Source of the DNA: Ruegeria halocynthiae | GTDB lineage: Bacteria > Pseudomonadota > Alphaproteobacteria > Rhodobacterales > Rhodobacteraceae | Direction of reading: 5' to 3' | Assembly: GCF_000743705.1 (NCBI RefSeq) | Contig: NZ_JQEZ01000002.1 | Span: 413,250 to 477,249, forward strand | Length of the DNA: 64,000 nt | In this document: positions 55,282-64,000 of the stretch, piece by piece | How the letters are laid out: each line of letters begins with the position of its first letter | How positions within the stretch are numbered: the stretch's first letter is position 1 | The notes under the pieces: model-generated | Databases searched by the model: none | What the model was told of the DNA's origin: nothing | What the model saw: the letters and a program-made list of their open reading frames with translations, nothing else | Translations under genes and position numbers: made by a program

Positions 55282-56301
55282 TCAACCAAACAGATCGTTT
55301 TGCCCTTTGGGCGCAGCCATGCCCAGATGGCTCCATGCCTTCCGGGCCAGCATCCGCCCCCTCGGCGTTCTTTGGATCAACCCTTGTTGCAGCAAGAATG
55401 GCTCGATGACCTCTTCTAACGAGTCGCGGCTTTCCGACAGCGCCGCCGAGAGTGTCTCAATCCCGACCGGGCCGCCTGCGTAATTCTCGGCGATCAGCTT
55501 AAGATAACGCCGGTCCGCACCGTCCAACCCCAGATGATCCACCCCCAACCGGGTTAACGCCCCATCCGCCAGATCGCGCGAAATGTACCCGTCGCCCTCG
55601 ACAATGGCGAAATCCACCACTCGGCGCAGCAACCGGCCCGCGATCCGGGGCGTTCCGCGCGACCGGCGGGCAATCTCGCGCGCACCGTCGTCATCAGCGG
55701 GCGCACCCAGTTTACGCGCATTTCGAGTGACAATCTCATGCAACTCATCGACGGTGTAGAATTGCAACCGCGTCGGAATCCCGAACCGATCGCGCAGCGG
55801 AGTTGTCAGCAACCCCATTCGCGTGGTGGCCCCGACCAGGGTAAAGGGTTGCAACTCGATCCGTACTGTGCGCGCGGCCGGGCCTTCGCCAATCACCAGA
55901 TCCAGCTCAAAATCCTCCATCGCCGGATACAGCACTTCTTCTACCGCCGGGTTCAGGCGATGGATTTCGTCGATGAACAAAACATCGCGCGATTCCAGAT
56001 TGGTCAGAATCGCCGCCAGATCCCCCGCCTTGGCCAGCACCGGGCCGGACGTCATGCGAAAATTCACCCCCAACTCTCGGGCCATGATCTGCGCCAGCGT
56101 TGTCTTCCCCAACCCCGGAGGGCCATGGAACAAGGTATGATCCATCGCCTCGCCCCGTTGTCGTGCGGATTGGATGAAGATGCGCAGATTGGCCCGCGCC
56201 TCGGCCTGACCGATGAACTCGTCCAACCCTTGCGGGCGCAGCGCGCGGTCATTGTCTTCGGGCAAAGGCTCGGGGCGCAGGGCGGGGTCGGCGTCAACCA
56301 T
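55282..56301 (-). CDS. ruvB: Holliday junction helicase motor RuvB
   Basis: AAA+ motor that moves Holliday junctions with RuvA. The 339-residue product has Walker [17 protein letters not shown] (about residues 60-75), Walker [14 protein letters not shown], sensor 1 [18 protein letters not shown] and a C-terminal winged helix ([27 protein letters not shown]). It follows ruvA by 4 bp and ends the ruvCAB set. Confidence 0.97.
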   Translation of the reverse strand: MVDADPALRPEPLPEDNDRALRPQGLDEFIGQAEARANLRIFIQSARQRGEAMDHTLFHGPPGLGKTTLAQIMARELGVNFRMTSGPVLAKAGDLAAILTNLESRDVLFIDEIHRLNPAVEEVLYPAMEDFELDLVIGEGPAARTVRIELQPFTLVGATTRMGLLTTPLRDRFGIPTRLQFYTVDELHEIVTRNARKLGAPADDDGAREIARRSRGTPRIAGRLLRRVVDFAIVEGDGYISRDLADGALTRLGVDHLGLDGADRRYLKLIAENYAGGPVGIETLSAALSESRDSLEEVIEPFLLQQGLIQRTPRGRMLARKAWSHLGMAAPKGQNDLFG

Positions 56302-56305
56302 TCAT

Positions 56306-56983
56306 TCAGCCTTTCGGGGCTAGCAATTTCAGGGCCGCACGGATCAGATCCGCCTCGCCTGCATCAGGCAGGCTGGCCGCCGCTTCGGCCACGGCCGAGG
56401 CCGCATCCGAGGGGCCGTAACCGAGATTGGACAGCGCCGACAACGCCCCAGCCGAAGCCGCCGCCGACCCCGAGGGCGGTTTCACCGACCGTTTGGGCAC
56501 AGGTGCAGGCTCGGTCAGTTCAACGACATCCAGATTCGGGCCATCCATGGCCTCGGTCACGGTGCCGCCCATGGCCATCACGCCCGGCGCCTTATCCTTG
56601 AGGTCCAGCACGATCCGCTGCGCCGTCTTTGGCCCAACACCCTTGGCCGCCTTGACCGCCCCCCAATCCCCCAATGCAATGGACCGGCTGACCCCGTCTG
56701 GCCCCAGCGCGGACAAAATGGCAAGCGAGACCTTGGCCCCGACGCCTTGAACTGAACACAGCAAACGATGCCATTCTTTTTCGACCAGAGACAAGAAGCC
56801 GAACAATTGCATCAGGTCCTCTCGCACGACCATATCGGTGTAGATCGAGACCGCTTCGCCTACCCCCGGCAGCGCCGCCATGGTCCGGTCCGAGCAATAG
56901 ACGATGTAGCCGACCCCGCGCACGTCGATCAGCACATGATCCGCCGCGCGATAGTCCAGCCGCCCTGTCAGTTTGCCAATCAT
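56306..56983 (-). CDS. ruvA: Holliday junction DNA-binding protein RuvA
   Basis: Binds Holliday junctions as a tetramer and loads RuvB. The 225-residue protein starts [20 protein letters not shown] and has the helix-hairpin-helix blocks [17 protein letters not shown] and [18 protein letters not shown] long Pro/Lys/Ser linker (about 155-180) leads to domain III ([18 protein letters not shown]). Its ATG overlaps the ruvC stop by 4 bp; the open frame upstream is not used. Confidence 0.96.
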   Translation of the reverse strand: MIGKLTGRLDYRAADHVLIDVRGVGYIVYCSDRTMAALPGVGEAVSIYTDMVVREDLMQLFGFLSLVEKEWHRLLCSVQGVGAKVSLAILSALGPDGVSRSIALGDWGAVKAAKGVGPKTAQRIVLDLKDKAPGVMAMGGTVTEAMDGPNLDVVELTEPAPVPKRSVKPPSGSAAASAGALSALSNLGYGPSDAASAVAEAAASLPDAGEADLIRAALKLLAPKG

Positions 56984-57477
56984 GCCCGTACCTCTTTTAT
57001 CCGCGCCTGCGGCGCTGCGCCGTAATAGGAATGGCAGATGGCAATCGCCAGCGCATCCGCCGCGTCCGCCCCTTTGGGCTGACAGCCCGGCAACTGCAGT
57101 TTGACCATATGCATGACCTGCTCTTTCTCGGCATGGCCGACGCCCACGACCGTTTTCTTGACCCGGTTGGGCGCATATTCCCCCACCGACAGCCCGGCCT
57201 TTGCCAAGGTCAGCAACGCCACACCCCGCGCCTGACCCAGTTTCAGCGTCCCCGCCCCGTCCTTGTTGACAAAGGTCTGTTCGATGGCGGCCTGATCGGG
57301 CTGAAATTCGGCAATGACCTCGACGATCTGATTGTGCAGTGACAGCAATCGTTCGCCCAGATCGTCCCCGTCTGATTTGCACAGACCGTTGGCAACGTGG
57401 CTCAGTCGGCTGCCATGCGATTCGATGACGCCCCATCCCAGGGTTCTAAGCCCCGGATCAATGCCCAGAATTCGCAT
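56980..57477 (-). CDS. ruvC: Holliday junction resolvase RuvC
   Basis: Nuclease that cuts Holliday junctions. The 165-residue product carries the acidic residues in [14 protein letters not shown] (Asp7), [10 protein letters not shown] (Glu about 67) and the C-terminal [17 protein letters not shown]. The ATG at 57477 begins the family sequence; the frame runs open to 57528. It leads the ruvCAB operon and is divergent from the DUF1127 gene across a 334-bp gap. Confidence 0.96.
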   Translation of the reverse strand: MRILGIDPGLRTLGWGVIESHGSRLSHVANGLCKSDGDDLGERLLSLHNQIVEVIAEFQPDQAAIEQTFVNKDGAGTLKLGQARGVALLTLAKAGLSVGEYAPNRVKKTVVGVGHAEKEQVMHMVKLQLPGCQPKGADAADALAIAICHSYYGAAPQARIKEVRA

Positions 57478-57811
57478 GTTTCGCCTCGGCCTGCTCGGGT
57501 TTTTGTGATCTTTTATCCGGGTTAGCACGAAACATGAACATTTTCCAAGCGAATTGACCCAAAGCCTGAAAACGACACTCTTGTTCCCCCGGCGACAGAA
57601 CGGTCTGTTTGCGACAGCAAAATGCCTGAATTCGACACGGTTTATAAAGGCTATATGACCAGTAAATTAAGGGATTTTTAGGATTTTCCAGCATTGCAAA
57701 AAACGCATAGGACACATGCATTTTTCGCACTTGCGCAGCTGAATTGACGTCACTAAATGCCGCTCAGATCGAATGATCGAGACGCTAACTCAAACCAGAA
57801 GGAAACAGGAT
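57478..57811. promoter_or_regulatory. 334-bp divergent gap with phased CGACA repeats
   Basis: The gap between ruvC and the DUF1127 gene holds no gene that I can support. Four CGACA copies start at 57573, 57593, 57612 and 57633, about 20 bp apart. The pair GCCTGAAaaCGACAC and GCCTGAAttCGACAC are 60 bp apart. ACAGA-N4-TCTGT (57595-57608) and TGACGTCA (57745-57752) are palindromes in the same gap. AT-rich DNA lies at 57640-57730. Confidence 0.55.
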
Positions 57812-58027
57812 ATGGCTGTACTGGACACAACCCGCATTGCCACCACCGGCTCGTTCGGCCTCGTCGGCCGTATCGGCGCAATTTTCGCATCGGTCGTGAA
57901 TGCCGTTGTCGAATGGAATGACGCCCGCGTGACACGCAACGTGCTGAGCGGTCTGTCGGATCGTGAACTGAATGATATCGGCCTGTGCCGCGGTGACATC
58001 GACGCCGTCACAGCAGGTCGTCAGTAA
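57812..58027 (+). CDS. Small DUF1127 (YjiS-like) protein
   Basis: A 71-residue protein whose C-terminal half carries the DUF1127 signature: RNVLSGLSDRELNDIGLCRGDID. The N-terminal part (MAVLDTTRIATTGSFGLVGRIG) is longer than the minimal family unit. DUF1127 proteins are small, abundant in alphaproteobacteria, basic or RNA-binding in some cases, and linked to phosphate and carbon metabolism or stress in others. An AGAAGGAAACAGG ribosome-binding region precedes the ATG. It is a single-gene unit with a complex upstream gap and a strong terminator. Confidence 0.88.
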   Translation: MAVLDTTRIATTGSFGLVGRIGAIFASVVNAVVEWNDARVTRNVLSGLSDRELNDIGLCRGDIDAVTAGRQ

Positions 58028-58083
58028 GAATTTAACACGCCTACCACTCACTCGCCCTCTTTCCTCCCTCGGGGGCAAACAAG

Positions 58084-58117
58084 AACGCCGCGCATCACCG
58101 GATGCGCGGCGTTTCTA
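58084..58117. terminator. Bidirectional terminator after DUF1127 gene
   Basis: AACGCCGCGCATC (58084-58096) pairs with GATGCGCGGCGTT (58101-58113) in a perfect 13-bp stem with a 4-nt loop. T-rich stretches lie on both sides, so it likely ends both the DUF1127 gene and the convergent small membrane gene. Confidence 0.88.
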
Positions 58118-58134
58118 TTCAAAGCAGACGAAAT

Positions 58135-58479
58135 TCAGTGCATAAATTTGCTTAGCTGGGTCGCAAGAAATTCCGAAACCGGGTCAATCTGCATCACCCA
58201 GGCCCCAGCCCGTTCGACAGATGTACCCTGATCAAGGCTTTCGACCCGAAACTCATAGGCCGAAGCCCCCAAGCTCATCAGTAAAAATGTCTTGAACACG
58301 AAAAGCCCGCAAATGCACATCAGCAGCACCTTTGCAGGAACCGCCGATTTCACCCGCTGCGGTTTCATCACCACCAGGCCATCCTTGCGCATCGTCGCGC
58401 GGTAGCCGCGGCTCAACTTAGCGTGTTTTTTGTTCAGGCGCGTGACGCGCTGATCAAATTCTAGTTGTTTACCTATCAT
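58135..58479 (-). CDS. Small one-pass membrane protein, unknown function
   Basis: A 114-residue protein with a basic N-terminal third (MIGKQLEFDQRVTRLNKKH, then KLSRGYRATMRKDG), one membrane segment at about residues 47-70 (VLLMCICGLFVFKTFLLMSLG) and a periplasmic-type tail ending QLSKFMH. I do not recognise a family. The ATG at 58479 follows TTGGAGG at good spacing; the frame extends to 58572 without such a site. It lies between prmA and the DUF1127 terminator. Confidence 0.7.
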   Translation of the reverse strand: MIGKQLEFDQRVTRLNKKHAKLSRGYRATMRKDGLVVMKPQRVKSAVPAKVLLMCICGLFVFKTFLLMSLGASAYEFRVESLDQGTSVERAGAWVMQIDPVSEFLATQLSKFMH

Positions 58480-58583
58480 GGCAGCCTCCAAGCAACCGCC
58501 CCCGATTCCACTCTTTGACGGTAAGAAGAGATTGCGACAAAAAAGGGGCAGAATTCCAGAAAACTCCTGCAAAAGGTCTAATT

Positions 58584-59456
58584 TTAGCCCTGATTACTTA
58601 AGACTAGCGTCGTCCATTCACCAATCTCGCCTCTATGGGTAAGATTGAAGCCATTTTGTGAATAAACGGAAAACACGTCATCTGCCTGTTCATTCAGGAT
58701 TCCGGACAGGATCGCATATCCCCCAGCCCGCAGATTCGCACCGATTTCAGGGGACAAGGCAACCAACGGACCTTTGAGGATATTTGCAAAGATCAAATCG
58801 TACGGCGCTTGTGACTGCAAATCCGGGTGATCGAAGCCCGCCGCCTCGATACAGCGAACCCGCCCTGACATACCGTTTGCCTTCAAATTGGCCTCGGCCA
58901 CATCCACTGCAACCTGGTCGATGTCGCTGGCCAGGATCTCTCCGTCCCACACCCGTGCGGCGGCCATTGCCAAAACCGCAGTGCCGCAACCGATATCGGC
59001 CACTTTGGTTGCCGTGAACCCATCGTCCAACAGGCGATCCAGCGCCTTGAGGCAGCCCAGCGTGGTGCCATGATGACCGGTGCCAAAGGCCATCGCGGCC
59101 TCGATGAGCAGCGGGATGCGCCCTTCGGGCAGCTTGCCTGCGTCGTGACTTCCATAGACAAAAAACCGGCCAGCTTCGACCGGGGCCAGTTCGCGGCGCA
59201 CATGGGCGACCCAGTCGGTTTCGGGCAACTCCGAGATCACGAATGGCTTCGCCTCAAACGCGGCGGCCAGAACGGTCAACGCAGTTTCATCCGGCGCTTC
59301 GGTAAAGTAACCGCCAACCTCCCACAGGCCCGAGCCATCCTCGACCTCGAACACGCCAACGCCGGTGGGTTCCGGATCCAGACGCTCCATCGCTTCGCCC
59401 AGACCGTCGGCGGCTTTTTTGCCGGTCAGTGTGGTAAGCGCGGTAAATGTGGGCAT
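58584..59456 (-). CDS. prmA: Ribosomal protein L11 methyltransferase
   Basis: SAM-dependent enzyme that methylates ribosomal protein L11. The 290-residue protein has a substrate-binding N-terminal domain (about 1-110) and the methyltransferase core: AFGTGHHGTTLGCLKALD, VADIGCGTAVLAMAAARVW with the glycine-rich SAM loop, and FANILKGPLVALSPEI holding the NILxxPL-type motif. Its length is normal. It sits downstream of the MFS gene with 66 bp between. Confidence 0.94.
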   Translation of the reverse strand: MPTFTALTTLTGKKAADGLGEAMERLDPEPTGVGVFEVEDGSGLWEVGGYFTEAPDETALTVLAAAFEAKPFVISELPETDWVAHVRRELAPVEAGRFFVYGSHDAGKLPEGRIPLLIEAAMAFGTGHHGTTLGCLKALDRLLDDGFTATKVADIGCGTAVLAMAAARVWDGEILASDIDQVAVDVAEANLKANGMSGRVRCIEAAGFDHPDLQSQAPYDLIFANILKGPLVALSPEIGANLRAGGYAILSGILNEQADDVFSVYSQNGFNLTHRGEIGEWTTLVLSNQG

Positions 59457-59522
59457 GGCGGCCTCCTGTGTCAGTTGAGACAGCGCGTAGGGCGTGGGTC
59501 CGCCAAGGTCAAGCTTTGACGC

Positions 59523-60755
59523 TTATTCCGCGGGGGCCGGGACATATTTCGAAAAGACCGTCTCGTTTCCCGGTTCGGGATGGCGCGGGACAAGCAGCGA
59601 TAGCGCCAGCGAGATCAGTGCCATGGCCGCCGCCAGACCAAAGACCGCACCGGGTGAGACCACCCACAACAGGCCCAGCAACGCTGGCAGGAACACGGCG
59701 GCAATGTGATTGATGGTAAAAGCCACCGCCGCAGTGGGTGCGATATCCGCCGGGTCCGCGATCTTTTGGAAATAGGTTTTCAAGGCCAGCGCCAGCGCAA
59801 ACAGCACATGGTCGATCACATAAAGGATCGCCGCCAGCAGCACGCCCCAGCCGAACCAGTAGATACCGCCATAGGCCGCAAACACGATGGCGAGACCGGT
59901 ATATTCAAAGATCAGCGTGCGCCGTTCACCAAACATCGACACCGCCTTACCCAGCATCGGGGCCGCCATCATGTTGATCATCAGGTTGATCATATACAGG
60001 CTGGTCAGTTCGTGAACTTCAAAGCCGAATTTCTCGACCATCATGAAGCCCGCGAAAACCACAAAAATCTGCCGCCGCGCACCGGCCATGAATTGCAGCG
60101 CGTAATACAGCCAATACCGGCGGCGCAGCACGATCTTTTTTGTCTGCGGTGTAGGAGAGTCAAATTGCGGATAGGCAAACAGACAGAACAGCGCCAGCAG
60201 CGCCGTCGCGCCACCCGCAGCCATGAACACCGTGTTATAAGACAGTTCAAACCGGTCCCACGTCAGCACGATCAACCCGTAGATCACCATGGTCGAGGCC
60301 GACCCCATGGCCACCAGCCACCCCAACACCTGCGGCGCGCGGTCCTTGGGCAGCCATTGCAATTGCAGCGACTGGTTCACCGTTTCGTAATAGTGAAAGC
60401 CGATCGAGCTGAACAAGGTCACAAACAGCAACCCGCCGAGGCTGGGAAACCACGCCGTCACCGCCGTGGCGACACCCAGCATCATCAGCGAAATCATCGC
60501 CAGCACCTGTTCGCGAACGAACAGGATCACAGCAATCACGCCGACAGCCAGAAACCCCGGAATTTCGCGCACCGTGTGCAGCAGGCCAATGTCGGCCCCG
60601 TCGAAATTCGCCACCTCGATGACGAAATTATTCAACAGCGCGCTCCACGCGTTGAAGGCGATGGGCATGGTCAGCGCCATCACAAACAAGAGCGTCACGG
60701 GGCGGCGCCAGAACGGAAGGCTCTGCGCCTCGGAAAGCGGCATGGGTTTCAGCAT
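59523..60755 (-). CDS. Major facilitator superfamily transporter
   Basis: A 410-residue inner-membrane carrier with about twelve membrane segments. The start MPLSEAQSLPFWRRPVTLLF and the FNAWSALLNNFVIEVANFDG stretch, an LLHTVREIPGFLAVGVIAVIL segment, and a second half beginning VLRRRYWLYYALQFMAGARRQ fit an MFS protein. The substrate is not recognisable. The ATG at 60755 is used; M5 at 60743 is an alternative. It is between priA and prmA in the same direction. Confidence 0.85.
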   Translation of the reverse strand: MLKPMPLSEAQSLPFWRRPVTLLFVMALTMPIAFNAWSALLNNFVIEVANFDGADIGLLHTVREIPGFLAVGVIAVILFVREQVLAMISLMMLGVATAVTAWFPSLGGLLFVTLFSSIGFHYYETVNQSLQLQWLPKDRAPQVLGWLVAMGSASTMVIYGLIVLTWDRFELSYNTVFMAAGGATALLALFCLFAYPQFDSPTPQTKKIVLRRRYWLYYALQFMAGARRQIFVVFAGFMMVEKFGFEVHELTSLYMINLMINMMAAPMLGKAVSMFGERRTLIFEYTGLAIVFAAYGGIYWFGWGVLLAAILYVIDHVLFALALALKTYFQKIADPADIAPTAAVAFTINHIAAVFLPALLGLLWVVSPGAVFGLAAAMALISLALSLLVPRHPEPGNETVFSKYVPAPAE

Positions 60756-60815
60756 GAGATCGCTCTACGCCCATTTCCGTGTTTTGGCGAGAGGTAAGCG
60801 GCCCGTGCACAGGCG

Positions 60816-60833
60816 CTCTGCATGAATGCAGAG
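60816..60833 (-). repeat. Hairpin after priA
   Basis: CTCTGCAT (60816-60823) and ATGCAGAG (60826-60833) are perfect inverted 8-mers with a 2-bp centre, next to the priA stop. There is no T tract; it may protect the 3' end or weakly stop transcription. Confidence 0.4.
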
Positions 60834-60834
60834 G

Positions 60835-63030
60835 TCAGTAGAAACTTTGCGGGTCGATATCCACGGCCAAACGGATATCGCCCTTCAGGCGCAAAGGCGC
60901 GATCCAGCGGGCGAGGGCATCCTGAATCGGCGCGCCTTTGGGGGCTTTGACCAATAGCCGCACCCGGTGCCGCCCGCGAATGCGCGCAATCGGGGCCGGA
61001 GCAGGGCCAAAGACCTGCGCCCCGATCTGCCGTATGGGCGCATCATTGCGCGCCATGGCGTTGCCGATGTCAAAGACCGGCCCGACGTCTGGCCCGGACA
61101 ACACGATCCCGGCCATACGACCGTAGGGGGGCACCCCGGCGGCCTGCCGACCGGCGGCCTCAGCCTTCCAGAACCCTTCCTCATCACCAGACAAGATCGC
61201 GCGGATCACCGGGTGTTCGGGCTGAAAGGTCTGCAACAACGCCTGCCCCGGCTTGTCCGCCCGACCCGCGCGGCCCGCCACCTGCCGCATCAATTGAAAC
61301 GTCCGTTCGGCCGCGCGCAGGTCAGCGCCATGCAGGCTGAGATCGGCATCAATAACCCCCACCAAAGTCAGCTTGGGAAAGTTATGCCCCTTGGCCACCA
61401 ACTGCGTTCCGATGATGATATCCGCGTCGCCCTTGGCGATCTCTTCGATCTTGGCCTTCAACGCCCGTGCCGACCCGAACAAGTCCGAGCTGAGCATGGC
61501 GATCTTGGCCTCGGGGAACGTCGCCTCAGCCTCCTCTGCCAGCCGTTCGATCCCCGGGCCGACCGGGGCCAGCTTGCCCTCGACCTGACAGGACGGGCAC
61601 ACCTCGGGCATCGGCTTGGTCTCACCGCATTGGTGACACATCAAACGTTTGAGGAACCGGTGTTCCACCATCCGCGCATCGCAATGATCGCAGGCGATCT
61701 GCTGACCGCAGGCCCGGCACAGCGTCACCGGCGCATAGCCCCGACGGTTGATGAACAACAGCGACTGTTCGCCCTTTTCGATCCGCTGCCGCACGGCCTG
61801 ACGCAGGGAAGGGGATACCCAGGTGCCCGGCTGCATCTGCTCGGCCCGCATGTCGATGGTTTTCATCTCGGGCAAAACCGCGTCGCCAAAGCGCGAGGTC
61901 AGATCAAGCCGCTCGTACTTGCCCGCCTCGGCATTGGCCCAGCTTTCCAGCGACGGCGTGGCACTGGCCAGAATAACCCGCGCACCGCAGATGGCCGCGC
62001 GCAGAACCGCCATGTCGCGGGCGCTGTAATGCACGCCGTCTTCCTGTTTGTAGGATGTATCGTGTTCCTCATCGACCACCACCAGCCCAAGATTACGAAA
62101 CGGCAGGAACAAGGCCGAGCGCGCGCCAATTACCATCTGCGCATCGCCCTGCCCCACCATGCGCCAGACCCGGCGGCGTTCAGTCATGGTCGCGCCCGAA
62201 TGCCATTCAGCGGGGCGGGCACCGAACCGCGCCTCAACCCGTGTCAGAAACTCGGCCGTCAGGGCAATCTCGGGCAGCAGAACCAGCGCCTGCCGTCCCA
62301 TGCGCAGGGTTTCGGCCACGGCCTCGAGGTAAACCTCGGTTTTGCCCGATCCGGTCACCCCCTTCAGCAAGGTCGTGCCATAGTCACCTGTCCGCATCCC
62401 GGCTTGCAGTTTCCTGACCGCCGCCGCTTGATCATCCGTCAGCGCCTTGCCCGGCAAATCCGGGTCAAGATGCGGATAGGGCAGATCACGCGGGCTGTCT
62501 TCCTCTCGCACGGCGCCCTGCTTGACCAGCCCCTTGACGACCGAGGATGTCACCCCTGCCTGTTCCGCCAGTTCCTTCAAGGTAAACGCCAGCCCGCCAT
62601 AGTCCCGCAACACTTCCAGCACACGCGCCCGCGCGTCGGTCATCCGGTCCGGCTCACCATTCCCCAGCCGGTAAACCTTGCGCATCGAGGGCGGATCACC
62701 CAGCCCCGGAGCGCGGGTCGCCAGGCGCAGCATCGCAGGCATCGGCGTCAGGGTGTAATCGGCCACTTTGCCCAGAAACACCCGCATCTCTTCGCGCATC
62801 GGCGCGACCTCAAGCACGCGGATCACCGACCGGGCCTTGCTCAGGTCAAAGCCGCCCTGTCCGGGTCCCCAAACCACGCCCAATACCTTACGCGGGCCCA
62901 AAGGCACCTCGACAAACGCGCCCAGAAAACACCCGCCTTCGGGCGCCTTGTAATCCAGCGTCCGGTCCAGTGGTTGCGCGGTCAGCACTGCCACCAGCTC
63001 ACCTTGGTCGAAATACTCCTGAGTGCTCAA
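60835..63030 (-). CDS. priA: Primosomal helicase PriA
   Basis: Superfamily 2 helicase that restarts stalled replication forks. The 731-residue protein has an N-terminal DNA-binding domain (about 1-110), Walker A GVTGSGKTEVYLEAV, the DEEH box VVDEEHDTSYKQEDG, an eight-cysteine zinc-binding insert (CRACGQQIACDHC then CHQCG and CPSC) and the C-terminal domain. The TTG at 63030 is used as the start because AAGGA stands 6 bp upstream and no in-frame ATG fits. It is divergent from the transaldolase gene. Confidence 0.95.
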   Translation of the reverse strand: MSTQEYFDQGELVAVLTAQPLDRTLDYKAPEGGCFLGAFVEVPLGPRKVLGVVWGPGQGGFDLSKARSVIRVLEVAPMREEMRVFLGKVADYTLTPMPAMLRLATRAPGLGDPPSMRKVYRLGNGEPDRMTDARARVLEVLRDYGGLAFTLKELAEQAGVTSSVVKGLVKQGAVREEDSPRDLPYPHLDPDLPGKALTDDQAAAVRKLQAGMRTGDYGTTLLKGVTGSGKTEVYLEAVAETLRMGRQALVLLPEIALTAEFLTRVEARFGARPAEWHSGATMTERRRVWRMVGQGDAQMVIGARSALFLPFRNLGLVVVDEEHDTSYKQEDGVHYSARDMAVLRAAICGARVILASATPSLESWANAEAGKYERLDLTSRFGDAVLPEMKTIDMRAEQMQPGTWVSPSLRQAVRQRIEKGEQSLLFINRRGYAPVTLCRACGQQIACDHCDARMVEHRFLKRLMCHQCGETKPMPEVCPSCQVEGKLAPVGPGIERLAEEAEATFPEAKIAMLSSDLFGSARALKAKIEEIAKGDADIIIGTQLVAKGHNFPKLTLVGVIDADLSLHGADLRAAERTFQLMRQVAGRAGRADKPGQALLQTFQPEHPVIRAILSGDEEGFWKAEAAGRQAAGVPPYGRMAGIVLSGPDVGPVFDIGNAMARNDAPIRQIGAQVFGPAPAPIARIRGRHRVRLLVKAPKGAPIQDALARWIAPLRLKGDIRLAVDIDPQSFY

Positions 63031-63120
63031 CGCATATCCTTGGGCCGGGGGGTTTCAGCATAGGTCTCTTTGAGGTAAAGCCATCCGCGACCAAGGCCAA
63101 CCCATCAAAGGACTGCCCGC

Positions 63121-63774
63121 ATGAAATTCTTCGTAGACACAGCCGAGATCGACGCCATCGCCGAACTGAACGATCTGGGCATGGTTGACGGCGTGACCAC
63201 CAACCCCTCGCTGATCCTGAAATCGGGCCGCGACATTCTGGAAGTGACCAAGGAAATCTGTGATCTGGTCGACGGTCCGGTGTCCGCCGAAGTGGTCGCG
63301 ACCGAGGCCGACGAGATGATCGCCGAAGGCCGCAAGCTGGCCAAGATCGCGCCGAATATCGCAGTGAAAGTGCCGCTGACATGGGCCGGTCTGAAGACCT
63401 GTAAGGCGCTTTCGGACGAAGGCCAGATGGTCAACGTGACCCTTTGTTTCTCGGCCAATCAGGCGCTGCTGGCTGCCAAAGCCGGGGCCAGCTTCATTTC
63501 GCCCTTCATCGGTCGTCTGGACGACATCAACCTCGACGGCATGGACCTGATCGCCGACATCCGCCAGATCTATGACAACTACGGTTTTGAAACCGAAATT
63601 CTGGCCGCGTCGATCCGCACTGTGAACCACGTGACCGACAGCGCCCGCATCGGGGCCGACGTGATCACCGCCCCGCCCGCCGTGATCAAAAAGCTGGCCG
63701 ACCACCCGCTGACCGACAAAGGGCTTGAGACGTTCCTGGCTGACTGGGCCAAGACCGGTCAGAAAATCCTCTGA
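63121..63774 (+). CDS. Small transaldolase/fructose-6-phosphate aldolase (TalC-type)
   Basis: A 217-residue Schiff-base aldolase of the short TalC/FSA group. [28 protein letters not shown] and [13 protein letters not shown] (with the active lysine in KVP) are the hallmarks, and the [11 protein letters not shown] block is typical. The short length fits the family, and true transaldolase activity is more likely than fructose-6-phosphate aldolase by the broader family record, but cannot be settled here. AAAGGAC precedes the ATG. A hairpin without T run follows. Confidence 0.93.
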   Translation: MKFFVDTAEIDAIAELNDLGMVDGVTTNPSLILKSGRDILEVTKEICDLVDGPVSAEVVATEADEMIAEGRKLAKIAPNIAVKVPLTWAGLKTCKALSDEGQMVNVTLCFSANQALLAAKAGASFISPFIGRLDDINLDGMDLIADIRQIYDNYGFETEILAASIRTVNHVTDSARIGADVITAPPAVIKKLADHPLTDKGLETFLADWAKTGQKIL

Positions 63775-63788
63775 TCATATGCGCGACC

Positions 63789-63812
63789 GCGCGGCGCCGT
63801 CAGGCGCCGCGC
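63789..63812 (+). terminator. Hairpin after the transaldolase gene
   Basis: GCGCGGCGCC (63789-63798) pairs with GGCGCCGCGC (63803-63812) in a perfect 10-bp stem with a 4-nt loop. No T run follows. The rest of the gap to 63971 shows only an A run at about 63952-63959. Confidence 0.5.
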
Positions 63813-63971
63813 CCGGCCCAACTGCAAACCTGATCTCAGGATCAGGGACTTGCAGGCGGGAGCGTCTGCAACACAGCGCATGACGAAAACCACCCATACG
63901 TGCATTTTTTCCAAGGCAATTCCGGCAACACATGTTATAAACCGGCCAACAAAAAAAAGACCGGACAGGAC

Positions 63972-64000
63972 ATGAGCAGCAACACCAAACTCAAGGACAA
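63972..64000 (+). CDS. N-terminal fragment of a gene running off the window (DUF484-like?)
   Basis: The ATG at 63972 opens a frame (MSSNTKLKD) that continues past the end of the window, with only nine full codons after a possible ribosome-binding site (GGACAGGAC). Position after priA and the transaldolase gene, and the start, recall DUF484 proteins of Rhodobacteraceae that precede xerC. This is weak evidence from a few residues. Confidence 0.4.

Noticed and set aside
60967-63063. 698-codon open frame on the plus strand opposite priA
   Set aside because: Rich in Arg, Gln, His and Pro with no recognisable domain; it mirrors the priA reading frame and is an artefact of codon bias.

Overview
This window is a stretch of the main chromosome of an alphaproteobacterium, most likely a marine Rhodobacteraceae (Roseobacter group, Ruegeria/Phaeobacter-like). 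The assignment rests on gene order and protein family signatures: the ctaC-ctaB-(small membrane gene)-ctaG-ctaE-surf1-thrC-M16 peptidase run, the ruvC-ruvA-ruvB/ybgC-tolQRAB-pal-cpoB-tilS-ftsH run, a Roseobacter-type tad (Flp) pilus locus, and priA next to a small transaldolase. No searches were run, so the genus is inference. No rRNA, tRNA, CRISPR array, intact insertion sequence or prophage was recognised by eye.

Layout: 1-7.5 kb holds a 5'-truncated mtnP, a lipase-like hydrolase, two membrane proteins, a small ribbon-helix-helix-like gene divergent from an unannotated 46-codon gene, apt, a fasciclin-domain protein, a GlcD-type flavoprotein and an MBL-fold protein. 7.6-15.2 kb (minus strand) is a chain of tightly packed or overlapping genes from the aa3-type cytochrome oxidase cluster (ctaC, ctaB, CoxF-like, ctaG, ctaE, surf1) into thrC, an M16 peptidase and an acetyltransferase. 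15.3-23 kb (plus) has tldD, dprA, topA, a Cu/Zn superoxide dismutase with one altered zinc ligand, and a two-subunit 3-oxoacid CoA-transferase.

23.1-36.4 kb is the tad pilus locus: a lytic transglycosylase, two Flp pilins, CpaB, the CpaC secretin, an OmpA-type lipoprotein where CpaD is often found, CpaE/TadZ, CpaF/TadA, TadB, TadC, two TPR lipoproteins, the prepilin peptidase, and an AAA+ ATPase of unknown role with a probable winged-helix N-terminus. Several hairpins divide the locus and probably set the ratio of pilin to machine parts. Two DNA-repair genes (Lhr-like helicase and PdeM phosphoesterase) and a membrane-anchored LytTR regulator follow.

40.5-44.2 kb (minus) holds one-carbon genes (folD, fhs) with a chorismate mutase and a MOSC protein. 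44.3-53.1 kb (minus) is the envelope cluster ybgC-tolQ-tolR-tolA-tolB-pal-cpoB running into tilS and ftsH. Between ybgC and ruvB lie two less usual genes: a membrane-anchored M15-type peptidase that looks foreign, and a conserved-looking protein of unknown function. 55.3-64 kb holds ruvBAC, a DUF1127 protein behind a 334-bp regulatory gap with regularly spaced CGACA repeats, a small membrane protein, prmA, an MFS transporter, priA, a TalC-type transaldolase and the first codons of a gene that runs off the window.

Most of the window is conserved housekeeping sequence. The items most worth a second look are the modular M15 peptidase, the AAA+ ATPase beside the tad locus, the altered zinc site in SodC, the FNR-type palindrome at the ctaC/tldD junction, the phased repeats ahead of the DUF1127 gene, and the small genes that automatic callers tend to miss.
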